NCBI RefSeq assembly: GCF_900187135.1
Contig: NZ_LT906443.1
Span: forward strand, 2,294,001-2,358,000
Length of the DNA: 64,000 nucleotides
From: Corynebacterium ulcerans
GTDB lineage: Bacteria; Actinomycetota; Actinomycetes; Mycobacteriales; Mycobacteriaceae
Reading direction: 5' to 3'
The translations under genes were made by a program, and so were the position numbers. Below are positions 27,928 to 37,669 of the stretch, one piece after another. The notes below the pieces were generated by a model, which was not told where the DNA came from, ran no database searches, and saw only the letters and a program-made list of their open reading frames with translations. Position 1 is the first letter of the stretch; each line of letters opens with the position of its first letter.

Positions 27928-29567
27928 GACGATGAAAAGGCTGCACTCCGTTGTGAGTGCAGCCTTTTGCAATGGGGGATAAGACGGCTGGGGCTAAGGT
28001 TTGGACACTGTTGTCTCGACTGTCTCAGCGAGCTTCTTTCCTTTATCAAGGAAAGAAGCTCTACTGCAATCAGTGAGATCGGTGCAAGGAGAAGGAAAAC
28101 GGGTGTGAGAGCATCGTTGTAGGACACGGCGATGGCGTTTTTAATAATGTCTGGTAGGGCAGCGACGGATGCCGGAGTGAGGTTGCCGCTGCTTTCTGCA
28201 ATGTGGAATTGTCCTGGTTCCCCTCCTAGTCGCACGACGTGCTCAACTGCTGGAGGAAGGTGCATCGACATCTGGCGACCAAGGTTGCCTAGGAATATGG
28301 AACCGATAAGTGCTGCGCCTATTGTGCCTCCCACCTGGCGGAAGAAGTTGTTGGCGCCGGTGGCTGTTCCTACTACGGATAGCGGGAAGGAGTTTTGGAC
28401 GATGAGCACTAAAATCTGCATAGTGCTTCCTATCCCGATACCAAAGGCACAAAGATAACAGCACACCCGCACCAGGGAATCGTCGAAAGCAAGGGAGCCC
28501 ATAAGAACAAGTGCTATAGAGGTAACGATCTGTCCGGCGAGAGGAAAGACCTTATATCGGCCGGTCTTTGCTACCAGATTCCCCACGGTGATCGATGCTG
28601 CAATGAGTCCACCCATCATGGAGATCATGGTAAGGCCGGCCCTCGTGGGACTCATGTGGTGGACCATCTGAAGATAAGTGGGCAGATACGCCATAGAACC
28701 GAACATGATGACGCCAACTGATAGCCCTGCCCCGGTGGTGAGGACAAAGTTCCGATTTTTAAAAAGCGTAAGGGGAATGATCGGCTCTAGAACCCGTAGC
28801 TCTATGAAGATAAGTAGCACGACGAGTAGGAGAGTGCAGAGGAGAAGCCCAATGATCACCGGGTCGGTCCATGCATAGTCATGTCCGCCCCATGTCACGG
28901 AAAGAACTAAAGACGTTGTGGCTAAAGCCATGGTGATCGCTCCCCACCAGTCAAAACGAAACTCTCGTTTCTTGGAAGGGAGTTTGAGCAATAGAGCAAT
29001 CGCCGTCATGGATATAGCCCCGATGGGGAGATTAAACCACAATCCCCAGCGCCAGCCGGGGCCGTCTGTAATCCAACCTCCGATGACAGGCCCTAGGACG
29101 GAGGAAACTCCGAAGACCATTCCCATGAGACCCATATATTTTCCGCGTTCTCGCGCGGAAGTAACTTCCGCAGTAATGGCTTGGGATAACACCATTGACG
29201 CGCCGCCGGCCACTCCTTGGATTGCTCGTGCTGCGATAAGAACGGGCATGGAGTGTGCTAGCCCTCCTAGTAACGAGCCTGCCATGAAGAGAGCGTTGGC
29301 AAACAGGAAGAGCGGTTTTCTGTTCATGAGGTCGCCCAGTTTTCCAAAAAGCGGCATCGCGATGGTCTGCCCTAGGAGGAAAGCCGTGATGACCCAAGAC
29401 ATATGATGTACACCGCCGAGGCTGCCAACGATTGTTGGTAGTGCAGTGGAGAAAATCATTTGACCGAGCGAGCCCATGAGCATGCTGAGCATGAGCGCGC
29501 CGATGATCCATCCTATGGGGCGATCGCGTGGTGGCTGCTGTTTGAGGGATGTCGTTGAAAACGTCAT
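27924..29567 (-). CDS. MFS multidrug efflux transporter, DHA2 type, with suspicious C-terminus
   Basis: About 547 residues and 14 membrane segments. Motif A GKLGDLMNRKP and motif C GVSSVLGPVIGGWITD are visible, and it is clearly a paralogue of the MFS protein at 22720-24426. The start is ATG 29567 (MTFSTTSLK), overlapping the TetR stop by ATGA; the longer frame would run into the TetR gene. The last 40 or so residues are odd: the frame passes through a 13-bp hairpin and through the GNAT terminator, ending opposite the GNAT stop. A shift of one frame before 28040 would give a short tail and an early TAG, as in a normal member. A frameshift near the end is suspected. Confidence 0.82.
   Translation of the reverse strand: MTFSTTSLKQQPPRDRPIGWIIGALMLSMLMGSLGQMIFSTALPTIVGSLGGVHHMSWVITAFLLGQTIAMPLFGKLGDLMNRKPLFLFANALFMAGSLLGGLAHSMPVLIAARAIQGVAGGASMVLSQAITAEVTSARERGKYMGLMGMVFGVSSVLGPVIGGWITDGPGWRWGLWFNLPIGAISMTAIALLLKLPSKKREFRFDWWGAITMALATTSLVLSVTWGGHDYAWTDPVIIGLLLCTLLLVVLLIFIELRVLEPIIPLTLFKNRNFVLTTGAGLSVGVIMFGSMAYLPTYLQMVHHMSPTRAGLTMISMMGGLIAASITVGNLVAKTGRYKVFPLAGQIVTSIALVLMGSLAFDDSLVRVCCYLCAFGIGIGSTMQILVLIVQNSFPLSVVGTATGANNFFRQVGGTIGAALIGSIFLGNLGRQMSMHLPPAVEHVVRLGGEPGQFHIAESSGNLTPASVAALPDIIKNAIAVSYNDALTPVFLLLAPISLIAVELLSLIKERSSLRQSRQQCPNLSPSRLIPHCKRLHSQRSAAFSSS
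27935..27968. terminator. Bidirectional terminator of the GNAT gene
   Basis: AAAAGGCTGCACTC (27935-27948) pairs exactly with GAGTGCAGCCTTTT (27955-27968) around a 6-base loop. It lies inside the annotated 3' end of the convergent MFS frame. Confidence 0.88.
28031..28060. repeat. Perfect 13-bp inverted repeat inside the MFS 3' end
   Basis: AGCTTCTTTCCTT (28031-28043) and AAGGAAAGAAGCT (28048-28060) are exact complements with a 4-base loop. It falls where the reading frame of the MFS gene becomes suspicious and may be the original 3' end structure of that gene. Confidence 0.75.
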
Positions 29568-30214
29568 GAGCTTTTCTTTGCAAAGGCGATAAGGATGTCG
29601 AGGGCATGGAAACAAGCGAGGGCTAGATCGTCGTAACTTCCGGTTTCGTCGGAGGCCCATTGGTGGTATCCCATGAGAATCGCAGAAATAACGATCCGAA
29701 CCATGGCTTCTGCCTCAACGCTTGCAGGTGTTTCTAGGACGCGGAGGTCGGGATGCTGGTCGAAATAATCTACGACGATCGCAGAGAGTTCTCTTTGGAA
29801 GAGAGTGATTTTTTGCTTTGACCAGCTAACGTGTTCTGGATTATTTTGACTGATCGTTTTTCTGCGTCGAAGCAACTCGGCTCGAAGTACTGCGTCTGTG
29901 TGCTCTCCGGAAAATGCATTATTAAGGGCTAACGACATTAACGCGTGGGGGAGTTTGGCATGCTTTGTGCGTAGAAACTCGGAGACCTCGTCTGGCTGGG
30001 GAGACCGGGGCGTATTGCCAAAGACTGCGATGTTTTTTGATTCAACATAGTTGAAGAAGGTGCGTCTGGAAATACCGACTGCGGCGCAGATATCCTCCAC
30101 TGTGACGATGTCTAATCCTCGCTCAAGGACGAGCCTGGTTGCATGGTCCTCGATGGATGCGTGTGTTTGTCGGCGTTTCCGCTCTCGTAGGGGGAGTTCA
30201 GGGTCGTTCGCCAT
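29564..30214 (-). CDS. TetR-family regulator of the second MFS transporter
   Basis: A 216-residue protein from MANDPELPLRER. HTH: VEDICAAVGISRRTFFNYVESK. It closely resembles the TetR at 24490-25164 through THASIEDHATRLVLERGLDIVTVE. Its stop overlaps the MFS ATG (29564-29567), so repressor and pump are co-translated. Two TTGCAC half-sites upstream are probable operator parts. I used ATG 30214 because the longer frame adds 33 residues with no family character. Confidence 0.86.
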   Translation of the reverse strand: MANDPELPLRERKRRQTHASIEDHATRLVLERGLDIVTVEDICAAVGISRRTFFNYVESKNIAVFGNTPRSPQPDEVSEFLRTKHAKLPHALMSLALNNAFSGEHTDAVLRAELLRRRKTISQNNPEHVSWSKQKITLFQRELSAIVVDYFDQHPDLRVLETPASVEAEAMVRIVISAILMGYHQWASDETGSYDDLALACFHALDILIAFAKKSS

Positions 30215-30227
30215 AAAAGTAAACTTA

Positions 30228-30250
30228 GTGCAACAATTTACCCTGTGCAA
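30228..30250. promoter_or_regulatory. Candidate TetR half-sites upstream of the second pair
   Basis: GTGCAA occurs at 30228-30233 and again at 30245-30250, 17 bases apart, just before the regulator start. The same half-site is part of the palindrome in front of the paralogous TetR gene. Confidence 0.35.
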
Positions 30251-30296
30251 AATTTTGATAGGAGAGTGGAGCCTAGGTTTTCTCCTAGAAAAGACG

Positions 30297-30333
30297 AAGA
30301 GCTGGGAAGACACCGCATGCCTTCCCAGCTCTT
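30297..30333 (-). terminator. Terminator downstream of fumC
   Basis: AAGAGCTGGGAAG (30297-30309) pairs with CTTCCCAGCTCTT (30321-30333), a 13-bp perfect stem. On the minus strand it is followed by CGTCTTTT. Confidence 0.78.
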
Positions 30334-30356
30334 AAGCGTGGCTACTGTCTGCCTAC

Positions 30357-31760
30357 TTACTTATCGCGATCTGTGTTGCACATCGCGAGGACGTCGAGAC
30401 GCTTATCCATCTCTTCTTCCGTAAGGTTCTCGCCGGCTACAAAGCCAAGATCAATGACCGTCTGTCGGATGGTCTTACCTTCCTTTAGAGCAGTCTTAGC
30501 GACCTTTGCGGCGTTTTCATAACCGATAGCGGAGTTGAGTGGGGTCACGATGGACGGGGAGGACTCTGCGAGGGTCTTCATGCGCTCTTCATTTGGCTGA
30601 ATGCCGTCCACCAGGCGGGTGGCAAAGATGCGTGCTGTGTTAGCTAGGAGACGAGAAGACTCAAGCACGTTACGTGCCATCATTGGGATGAAAACGTTGA
30701 GCTCAAATGCTCCCTGGGCGCCACCGAATGCAACAGCGGCGTCGTTGCCTATAACCTGGGCAGCTACCTGGGTAGCGGTCTCGCATAGGACTGGGTTGAC
30801 CTTGCCTGGCATGATGGACGAGCCCGGCTGCAAATCGGGCAGGTGAATCTCGCCGAGGCCGGTGAGTGGGCCGGAACCCATCCAGCGGATGTCGTTGGCG
30901 ATCTTAGTCAGCGACACGGCGATGGTGCGCATTGCGCCGGAGAACTCCACCAGACCATCGCGGGCTGCTTGTGCCTCAAAATGGTTGACGCAAGGACGCA
31001 GTTCTTTAACACCGGTCAGACTTACGAGCTCTGCAGTGACCTTGTCGCCGAAGTCTGCGGGAGTGTTAAGGCCTGTACCAACGGCGGTTCCGCCGATAGG
31101 CAGCTCTCCTAGTCGCGGAAGCGTAGCCTCGACGCGTTCGATACCAGCTTCGATCTGGCGTGCATAGCCGGCGAACTCCTGGCCCAAGGTGACGGGAACG
31201 GCGTCCATAAGGTGCGTGCGGCCGGACTTAACCACGCTTTCCCATTCCTTGGCTTTCTTCTCTAGGGACTCCTGGAGAACTTTCAAACCGGGGATTAGGT
31301 CGGTGACAGCGGCCTCTGTGGCTGCAACGTGGGTAGCCGTGGGGAACGTATCGTTGGAGGATTGTCCCATGTTGACATGGTCGTTGGGGTGTACCTCAAC
31401 GCCGGCTGCATGGGCAATGGAGGCGATGACCTCGTTGGCGTTCATATTGGAGGAAGTGCCGGAGCCTGTCTGGAACACGTCAATGGGGAACTGTGCGTCG
31501 TGTTTGCCTTCTGCAACTTCTTTAGCAGCAGCGATGATGGCATCTGCCTGTGCTGCGTCGAGGAGGCCACGATCCTTATTTACCTGTGCGCAAGCTGCCT
31601 TGAGCAGTCCCATTGCGCGGATCTGCGCGGATTCCAGTCCACGACCTGAGATGGGGAAGTTCTCCACAGCGCGCTGAGTTTGTGCTCGCCATAGAGCATC
31701 AATAGGAACCTTTACTTCACCCATGGTGTCGTGCTCAATGCGGTACTGCTGCTCAGTCAT
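30357..31760 (-). CDS. fumC: Fumarate hydratase, class II
   Basis: Iron-free fumarase that converts fumarate to malate in the TCA cycle. 467 residues from [16 protein letters not shown]; the longer frame is rejected because AAGGTGG lies just before this [21 protein letters not shown] and the signature [12 protein letters not shown] are intact, as is the [16 protein letters not shown] substrate loop. The next gene on the same strand upstream is glpX, as in mycobacteria, with a terminator between the two. Confidence 0.96.
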   Translation of the reverse strand: MTEQQYRIEHDTMGEVKVPIDALWRAQTQRAVENFPISGRGLESAQIRAMGLLKAACAQVNKDRGLLDAAQADAIIAAAKEVAEGKHDAQFPIDVFQTGSGTSSNMNANEVIASIAHAAGVEVHPNDHVNMGQSSNDTFPTATHVAATEAAVTDLIPGLKVLQESLEKKAKEWESVVKSGRTHLMDAVPVTLGQEFAGYARQIEAGIERVEATLPRLGELPIGGTAVGTGLNTPADFGDKVTAELVSLTGVKELRPCVNHFEAQAARDGLVEFSGAMRTIAVSLTKIANDIRWMGSGPLTGLGEIHLPDLQPGSSIMPGKVNPVLCETATQVAAQVIGNDAAVAFGGAQGAFELNVFIPMMARNVLESSRLLANTARIFATRLVDGIQPNEERMKTLAESSPSIVTPLNSAIGYENAAKVAKTALKEGKTIRQTVIDLGFVAGENLTEEEMDKRLDVLAMCNTDRDK

Positions 31761-31965
31761 GAATGATCCACCTTTGTAGATACGAAGTTTCTCTTGGTCG
31801 TGGACATCGTCTCCGTGCATAAGCTCCGTTATATGGAGCGAAAAAGGTACGACGATGTACTCACACGACTACAAGTATGCCGAAAAAAGCTGCCGTATGT
31901 GGCTAGGATATGGAGCCCGCGGGTAATGTGACGCACTTCAATGCAGGAATGTCACAGCGCGGGGG

Positions 31966-32015
31966 TAAACCCAAGGTGGCCTCACCGCATATTTGGTCAG
32001 ACCACCGTGGGTTTA
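31966..32015 (-). terminator. Probable terminator of glpX
   Basis: TAAACCCAAGGTGG (31966-31979) pairs with CCACCGTGGGTTTA (32002-32015) with one mismatch at the centre. No clear T run follows on the minus strand, so it may act as a 3' stabiliser. Confidence 0.55.
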
Positions 32016-32022
32016 AGAAGAC

Positions 32023-33033
32023 TTATTTGGTTACTTTGGAGTAATCGACGACCGAATACTCCTGTAGTTTTTGCAGTTTGTGGGAAGACTCGATGTAGCG
32101 AATTGTTCCGGACTTAGAACGCATAACAAGAGAGCGCGTGGTCGCGCCATTTGCGCGATAGCTTACGCCGCGGAGCATATCCCCGTTGGTTACGCCGGTC
32201 GCCACAAAGAAGCAGTTATCGGAGCTGACTAGGTCATTGGTGAGAAGGACCTGGCTGAGATCATGACCCGCGCTACGTGCGCGGTCAGCCTCGGCATCAT
32301 CGCGAGGAGCGAGCATGCCTTGGATCTCTCCGCCCATACATTTCATTGCGCATGCAGTAATGATGCCCTCGGGGGTGCCACCCGTGCCCATCATGATGTC
32401 CACAGAGTTGGTCTCCTGGGCTGCTGCTACGGCGCCGGCGACGTCACCATCGCGAATGAGTCGGACCTTTGCGCCTGCCTCGCGGATGTCTTTAATAAGG
32501 TCTGCATGACGAGGACGGTCAAGGACCACAACAGTCACCTGATCAGGTGCGATGTTCTTTGCTTTTGCTACAGCATTGATGTTGTGTGCGACCGGAGCCT
32601 CGATGTCGATGGAGCCTGCAGCCTCAGGGCCCACCGCGATTTTCTTCATGTAGAACACTGCTGATGGGTCGTACATGGAACCGCGTTCTGCAGCAGCGAG
32701 CACGGAGATCGCGTTAGGGCGACCTTCTGCCATCAACGTGGTGCCGTCGATAGGGTCTACGGCGATATCCACCTCGGCGCCTTCACCAGTTCCCACATTT
32801 TCACCGTTGAACAACATCGGAGCTTCGTCTTTTTCACCTTCTCCGATAACCACGACGCCACGCATCTGGACCGAATTAATGAGCTTGCGCATTGCATCGA
32901 CGGCAGCGCCGTCACCTTCGTTCTTCATTCCGCGACCGACCCATCGCCCTGAAGCCAAAGCTGCGGCCTCGGTGACACGCACGAGTTCAAGGGCTAGGTT
33001 ACGGTCTGGAATTTCTGGATGAAGGTTGGTCAT
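32023..33033 (-). CDS. glpX: Fructose-1,6-bisphosphatase, class II (GlpX)
   Basis: Gluconeogenic phosphatase of the GlpX type, the main FBPase of corynebacteria and mycobacteria. About 336 residues. Metal-binding motifs [10 protein letters not shown] and [10 protein letters not shown] are intact, and [23 protein letters not shown] is the class II signature region (in part). The start MTNLHPEI (33033) has GGAGG upstream; the longer frame is not needed. The gene is divergent from the DUF4245 gene across a roughly 300-base region. Confidence 0.95.
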   Translation of the reverse strand: MTNLHPEIPDRNLALELVRVTEAAALASGRWVGRGMKNEGDGAAVDAMRKLINSVQMRGVVVIGEGEKDEAPMLFNGENVGTGEGAEVDIAVDPIDGTTLMAEGRPNAISVLAAAERGSMYDPSAVFYMKKIAVGPEAAGSIDIEAPVAHNINAVAKAKNIAPDQVTVVVLDRPRHADLIKDIREAGAKVRLIRDGDVAGAVAAAQETNSVDIMMGTGGTPEGIITACAMKCMGGEIQGMLAPRDDAEADRARSAGHDLSQVLLTNDLVSSDNCFFVATGVTNGDMLRGVSYRANGATTRSLVMRSKSGTIRYIESSHKLQKLQEYSVVDYSKVTK

Positions 33034-33333
33034 GAGGGTGGCCTCCTGTGGCGCCTGTATATTCTGCAGAAATTTAACGAGGTCCCTCGCCGAGGGTTGT
33101 TTCCTAGCGGGGGATTCTTGATACCCATACATTCTTGCACCCTCGTGGCCTATGGTGGTTGACCAGCACACCCGAAAGTGTGGAAATGTGACCTCTCGCG
33201 CAGAATTGAACTAGTGAGAAGGGTATCGCACTACGGCTGTAGGGGGAGTCTTCCTAGGAGAAAAGCGGAAAAGAAGCGGCTAGGAAAGGACTTCTTCGCA
33301 CGGTCGTGGCTTAGACGTGTCATACTGTTGTGC
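33034..33333. other. Divergent intergenic region between glpX and the DUF4245 gene
   Basis: It contains a small GC palindrome, CCCTCGCCGAGGG (33084-33096), close to the glpX start, and CATACT (33321-33326) as a likely -10 box for the DUF4245 gene. The open frames that cross it lack start signals and are taken as non-coding. Confidence 0.45.
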
Positions 33334-33903
33334 GTGGCTGTGGAGAAACCTCGTATTTATCAGAACGGCAGAGACATCGTGTTGTCTCTTGGCGTGATCC
33401 TTCTTGTTGCTGCTCTTAGCATTGGTTTTACCGGAATGTGCAGCTTTAACAAGGGGGCGCCGGAAAATGGCCCCGTCCATGCCGTCGACGCAAAGACGTA
33501 TCTTCACCTGGAAGCCTGCAGCATGGGGTTTCCAGTGCGCTATCCAGGGGAGATACCTGGTTGGGTAGCTAATTCCGCGCGCCGGGATGATTTGGGGGGA
33601 ACTCCTGCGCCGGTTGTGGGCTGGGTGATTAATGGGGCTTCCTTTATTCAGCTGGAACAAACTGGGTTGGGAGAGAAGGAAGCTGCTGCAGCATTTGACT
33701 CACATGTTCGCGAAAAAACTGGTTCTCACATCGTAGAGGGCGTCACCGTTTCGGAATACAGTTCCGAGGAAAAAGGAGTGCGCGCGTTGTGGATCGCAGA
33801 CTTGGGAGACTCCCGCATCCTAGTCAGCGGCGCTGCTCCTAAAGAGAACTTTGATGAGCTCATCTCCCGCGTTATAAAGGCAGAGCCGATTTCTACGCAA
33901 TAG
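33334..33903 (+). CDS. DUF4245 family membrane protein
   Basis: A 189-residue product. After a short cytoplasmic N-terminus (EKPRIYQNGRDI) there is one membrane helix (about 16-36) and an external domain with HLEACSMGFPVRYPGEIPGWVANSAR, the hallmark of actinobacterial DUF4245 proteins. Function unknown. GTG 33334 follows the -10-like CATACT by seven bases and no ribosome site is present, so a leaderless start is proposed; GTG 33340 is a second choice. Confidence 0.82.
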   Translation: MAVEKPRIYQNGRDIVLSLGVILLVAALSIGFTGMCSFNKGAPENGPVHAVDAKTYLHLEACSMGFPVRYPGEIPGWVANSARRDDLGGTPAPVVGWVINGASFIQLEQTGLGEKEAAAAFDSHVREKTGSHIVEGVTVSEYSSEEKGVRALWIADLGDSRILVSGAAPKENFDELISRVIKAEPISTQ

Positions 33904-33928
33904 AAAACAAAAAGCTTTACGACGCCAC

Positions 33929-34219
33929 TCAGAAGGCGTCTTCTCCGTCGTCGGCAGGGTGTTCGGCGGCGGATTTTTCTGCTCCTTGCGCCAGGGCTTG
34001 TTCTACGCGGTGTGCTGCCCCGGCGAGATGCTCCTCGCATCGTTTGGCAAGAGCCTCACCGCGTTCCCAGTAGGTGAGGGACTCGTCTAGGTTCATTTGA
34101 CCGAGTTCCAGGATGCGAACAATCTCAGCTAGCTCGTTGCGGGCTTGTTCATAGCTGAGTTGCTCAATGGCAGTGAAGGAGTCTTCGCCGGTTCCGTGAC
34201 CGATCACGTCGCTGTTCAT
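33929..34219 (-). CDS. xseB: Exodeoxyribonuclease VII small subunit
   Basis: About 96 residues. [45 protein letters not shown] (quoted here by its ends, [10 protein letters not shown] and [19 protein letters not shown]) is the XseB helical-hairpin motif. It forms exonuclease VII with XseA, which degrades single-stranded DNA from both ends. The acidic C-terminal tail is a little longer than in E. coli. It lies 50 bases downstream of xseA on the same strand. Confidence 0.92.
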   Translation of the reverse strand: MNSDVIGHGTGEDSFTAIEQLSYEQARNELAEIVRILELGQMNLDESLTYWERGEALAKRCEEHLAGAAHRVEQALAQGAEKSAAEHPADDGEDAF

Positions 34220-34270
34220 CAAAGTTGTCCTTGTTAGTTGTTGATTGAGATAAGAGCGTTGTGTGTAAAG

Positions 34271-35512
34271 CTAATCAGCAGGTGAGGTCTGCATGCTTGC
34301 GGCAGTGATCGAGCCATCGGCAACCCTAATGCGCAGCTGGCTGCCGGGTGGGGATTGGTCGATCGTTGTCACCACCTCTGGTGGTGTCCCATCCCGTGGA
34401 ATAACTTGAACTACTGCGTAACCACGGGCCAGCGTGGCAGAGGGGCCAAGCGCGGAGACCTGACTGCGCAAAGCGCCGACGGTAGCTCGTTCATTATTGA
34501 GTTGGTAGGTGATCTCACGACGCATAGTGGTCAGCATCCTGCTCACCTCGTCGGTGTGAGCACGAACCATGGATAAAGGATCCGCAAGAACAGGGCGGGA
34601 ACGGAAAGCTTGAATCATATGCTGCTCGCGTTGTACCCAACTACGCAGTGCCGCAGCACTGCGGGAGCGCAGTTCTGCAATCAGTTCTCGTTCTGCGATC
34701 ACATCGGGAACCACCCGCTTGGCGGCGTCGGTAGGCGTTGCAGCACGAAGATCCGCAACGTTATCTAGGACTGGGTTATCGGGTTCATGACCAATCGCAG
34801 AGACCACAGGAGTGGTGGCTGCGGCAACCGCGCGTTGGAGGGCCTCTTCAGAAAAAGGCAGAAGGTCCTCCACCGAACCGCCTCCGCGCGCGATGATGAT
34901 GACATCCACAGTGGGGTCAGCGTCGAGCTGCTCTAGTGCCGCAATGATTTCGCTTACTGCGCGGGCTCCTTGGACCGCAGTGTTTTTGACCGTGAAGGTG
35001 ACTTCGGGCCAACGAGATTGGGCAACAGCAAGGACATCGCGCTCCGCAGCGGAACCTCGGCCAGTGATCAAACCGATGTTTCTGGGTAGGAAGGGGAGGG
35101 GGCGTTTGAGGGCGGCGTCGAAAAGCCCCTCCTGCGCGAGCTGCTGGCGCAGCCGTTCGATGCGAGCGAGTAGCTCTCCTATACCTACGGGGCGAATGTC
35201 GGTGACCCACAGGGAAAAAGAACCGCGACCCGTATAAAACGCGGGCTTTCCGTAGACCACAACTCTGTCGCCGTCGGATAGAGGGGTGGCGAGTGAGCGG
35301 ATAAGTTGAGTCGGACAGGTGAGCTGGACGCTGGCCTCGGCCTCAGGATCGCGCAGCGTGATATAGGAAAATTTCCAGCTTGGCTTCACGTTGAGCTGCG
35401 TGATCTGACCTTCAACCCACACGTGGCCCAGCTTTTCAATCCAGCCTTTTATCTTGGCGTTGAGCTCGCGAACCGGCCATGCTTGTTCCGGTGCACTCGG
35501 CGAACTAGCCAC
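34271..35512 (-). CDS. xseA: Exodeoxyribonuclease VII large subunit
   Basis: 413 residues from GTG 35512. An OB-fold domain ([24 protein letters not shown], in part) is followed by the catalytic domain with [40 protein letters not shown] (in part) and the coiled-coil region. GGAGG six bases before GTG 35512 fixes the start; the frame to 35563 would bypass this ribosome site. It forms an operon with xseB and is divergent from ispH. Confidence 0.95.
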   Translation of the reverse strand: MASSPSAPEQAWPVRELNAKIKGWIEKLGHVWVEGQITQLNVKPSWKFSYITLRDPEAEASVQLTCPTQLIRSLATPLSDGDRVVVYGKPAFYTGRGSFSLWVTDIRPVGIGELLARIERLRQQLAQEGLFDAALKRPLPFLPRNIGLITGRGSAAERDVLAVAQSRWPEVTFTVKNTAVQGARAVSEIIAALEQLDADPTVDVIIIARGGGSVEDLLPFSEEALQRAVAAATTPVVSAIGHEPDNPVLDNVADLRAATPTDAAKRVVPDVIAERELIAELRSRSAAALRSWVQREQHMIQAFRSRPVLADPLSMVRAHTDEVSRMLTTMRREITYQLNNERATVGALRSQVSALGPSATLARGYAVVQVIPRDGTPPEVVTTIDQSPPGSQLRIRVADGSITAASMQTSPAD

Positions 35513-35610
35513 GTACGGCCTCCATCCTCGTTTCACTGCAAAAGATATGTTCTCGTAAAGCATACGGCACAGTGTCTCGGTACATCGCGCAGTAGTTTAA
35601 GCTAGTCGTC

Positions 35611-36636
35611 ATGACCTCACCCGACCAACGCCCACATGACGTCACTACTTCCAGCGCGAGCCACAGCCACAGCGACGGTAACACCGAAGGCAAGCGCGTC
35701 CTAGTAGCGGCTCCTCGCGGATATTGCGCCGGAGTAGACCGAGCCGTAGAAACCGTTGAACGCGCTCTGGAAAAATACGGCGCGCCCGTGTACGTGCGTA
35801 AAGAAATCGTCCACAACCGCTACGTGGTTGACATGCTTGCCGATAAAGGCGCCATCTTTGTCGACGAGACCGATGAAACCCCCGAGGGAGCTCACCTCGT
35901 CTTCTCCGCGCACGGGGTTAGCCCGGCTGTTCACGAGGAGGCGCGTCAACTCAGCCTGAAAACTCTCGACGCAACATGCCCGCTTGTGACCAAAGTTCAC
36001 AATGAAGTGAAGCGTTTTGCTCGCGACGGCTACCACATTCTCCTCGTCGGCCATGAGGGCCACGAGGAGGTAGAAGGCACTGCAGGTGAGGCTCCTGATG
36101 TCACGCACCTTGTCGACGGGGTTGAGGGCGTGGACGCCCTTCCAGATTTTTTGGACAACGAGAAGCTGATCTGGCTATCGCAAACCACGTTGTCCGTTGA
36201 TGAGACTATGACGATTGTGAATAAGCTGCACGAGCGGTTTAGCCACCTCCACAACCCTCCTAGCGACGACATCTGCTACGCCACCCAGAACCGTCAGGTA
36301 GCGGTAAAAGCTATTGCTGAGGAATCCGACCTAGTGATCGTGGTTGGCTCGCAGAACTCATCCAACTCAAAACGATTGGTCGAGGTGGCACTACAGGCAG
36401 GAGCTAAAGCCTCTTATCTGGTGGACTATGCTCACCAGATTGATCCCGAATGGCTCAATGACGTGACCACCGTGGGAGTGACCTCTGGGGCATCTGTTCC
36501 GGAGATTCTGGTCCAGGGGGTCTTGGAGTATCTCGAACCATTCGGTTTCACCGATGTCAGCGAAATTACCACTGCCGCAGAAAAGATCACTTTCGCGCTT
36601 CCTCGCGAGCTGCGTCCGCCTCGCGTTAAAGACTAA
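35611..36636 (+). CDS. ispH: 4-hydroxy-3-methylbut-2-enyl diphosphate reductase (IspH/LytB)
   Basis: Last enzyme of the MEP isoprenoid pathway, an iron-sulfur protein that makes IPP and DMAPP. The three cluster cysteines are visible in [24 protein letters not shown] and [11 protein letters not shown]. 341 residues with a Ser/His-rich N-terminal extension of about 25. TAAGCT (35598-35603) lies seven bases before the ATG with no ribosome site, so the gene is probably leaderless. It ends at a very long perfect hairpin. Confidence 0.97.
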   Translation: MTSPDQRPHDVTTSSASHSHSDGNTEGKRVLVAAPRGYCAGVDRAVETVERALEKYGAPVYVRKEIVHNRYVVDMLADKGAIFVDETDETPEGAHLVFSAHGVSPAVHEEARQLSLKTLDATCPLVTKVHNEVKRFARDGYHILLVGHEGHEEVEGTAGEAPDVTHLVDGVEGVDALPDFLDNEKLIWLSQTTLSVDETMTIVNKLHERFSHLHNPPSDDICYATQNRQVAVKAIAEESDLVIVVGSQNSSNSKRLVEVALQAGAKASYLVDYAHQIDPEWLNDVTTVGVTSGASVPEILVQGVLEYLEPFGFTDVSEITTAAEKITFALPRELRPPRVKD

Positions 36637-36643
36637 AGACATA

Positions 36644-36702
36644 AAAATCCCCCTTTCCTAGTCACAGACAGAACTGAACTGTGACTAGGAAAGGGGGATT
36701 TT
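36644..36702. terminator. Strong bidirectional terminator after ispH
   Basis: The arms 36644-36667 and 36679-36702 are exact complements over 24 bp (they begin AAAATCCCCC and end GGGGGATTTT) with an 11-base loop. It serves ispH and the convergent DUF6542 gene. Confidence 0.93.
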
Positions 36703-36706
36703 ATTG

Positions 36707-37612
36707 TTAGCTATAAAGATCGTCGTCAAAACGCCGGGTCTTGCGGCGCGATAGCTCAGGATCGATGAGCTTGCGTTCCGGCATGGGGCGCTCGGGGGCC
36801 ACCCTCCTGGGCTGGGGATGCGGCGCTTGGCTTCGCTGAGGCATGCGCTCGGGGCCTGGGCGGCGTGGCTCTGCGTGAGGAACCGGGCCTTGTGCAGGTG
36901 CGGATCGCGGACGAGGTGCATATGTGCGAGGCACGCGCTGTTCCGGGTCATTAAGCGAAGGGCGCGGCGCCCGTGGCTTGTGGGGTTGTTCGCGATTACG
37001 ACGCATGAGCTCGTCGACAGTGACTCGCGATCCCGTGGCCTCGCTGCGGTTGCGTTGGGCCTGAGCGCGTGCTTTTCTTGCTGCGCTGCGGCTGCGATTG
37101 TTGGCTTCAGTCTGGCGTATTCTGTTGCTCGTCTTGACGTCGGTGATGCGTTTTTCCCCACGACGCAAAAGCATGATGCGCACAACAGCGATGAGCGCCG
37201 CCCCCACGGTGACCGAGATAAGCAACGGAAAATGCTGCGTCAACGGATAAGCCGCTGTGATGACCTGAGATCTGCGGATAGGAGCCCCGTCTGCCGTATT
37301 AGCTTGCACGAGGAACCATCCGGTAGCCAGGACCGCTATGGAATAGAGCAACGGAATGCTCGCGACCATGAGGAAGAGGCCTCGTGGTTCTGTAAGCAGC
37401 GTAAAAACGATAGCAAAGATGGCAAAAAGCGCTAGGAAAGGCCAGCCAATGACACCCGTAGATAGCGTGATCAATAGTCCAGTGATCAACGCTGCCGCGA
37501 GGATCGACATCGATGACCACACAGAGATGCCGAAAAACTTCCCGGACGCTTGCGGCGTCTGGGATTGATGGCGAGTTTCGGACGTTTGTGACACGTTTGT
37601 TATCTTACGCAA
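36707..37612 (-). CDS. DUF6542 family membrane protein with basic tail
   Basis: 301 residues. Four hydrophobic segments lie in residues 25-150 (for example WSSMSILAAALITGLLITL), then comes a long Arg/Pro-rich cytoplasmic tail with repeated PRP/EPRRPGPE-type sequence and a conserved-looking end, ELSRRKTRRFDDDLY. The N-terminal membrane part matches the actinobacterial DUF6542 family, which sits near ispH and ychF in Corynebacteriales. Function unknown; the disordered tail may bind proteins or nucleic acid. Confidence 0.72.
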   Translation of the reverse strand: MRKITNVSQTSETRHQSQTPQASGKFFGISVWSSMSILAAALITGLLITLSTGVIGWPFLALFAIFAIVFTLLTEPRGLFLMVASIPLLYSIAVLATGWFLVQANTADGAPIRRSQVITAAYPLTQHFPLLISVTVGAALIAVVRIMLLRRGEKRITDVKTSNRIRQTEANNRSRSAARKARAQAQRNRSEATGSRVTVDELMRRNREQPHKPRAPRPSLNDPEQRVPRTYAPRPRSAPAQGPVPHAEPRRPGPERMPQRSQAPHPQPRRVAPERPMPERKLIDPELSRRKTRRFDDDLYS

Positions 37613-37669
37613 CGAGCGCGATCTTAGGAATTTAATAAGGTTGTGTCGCGGGAGCGTCGAGAGGCATTT

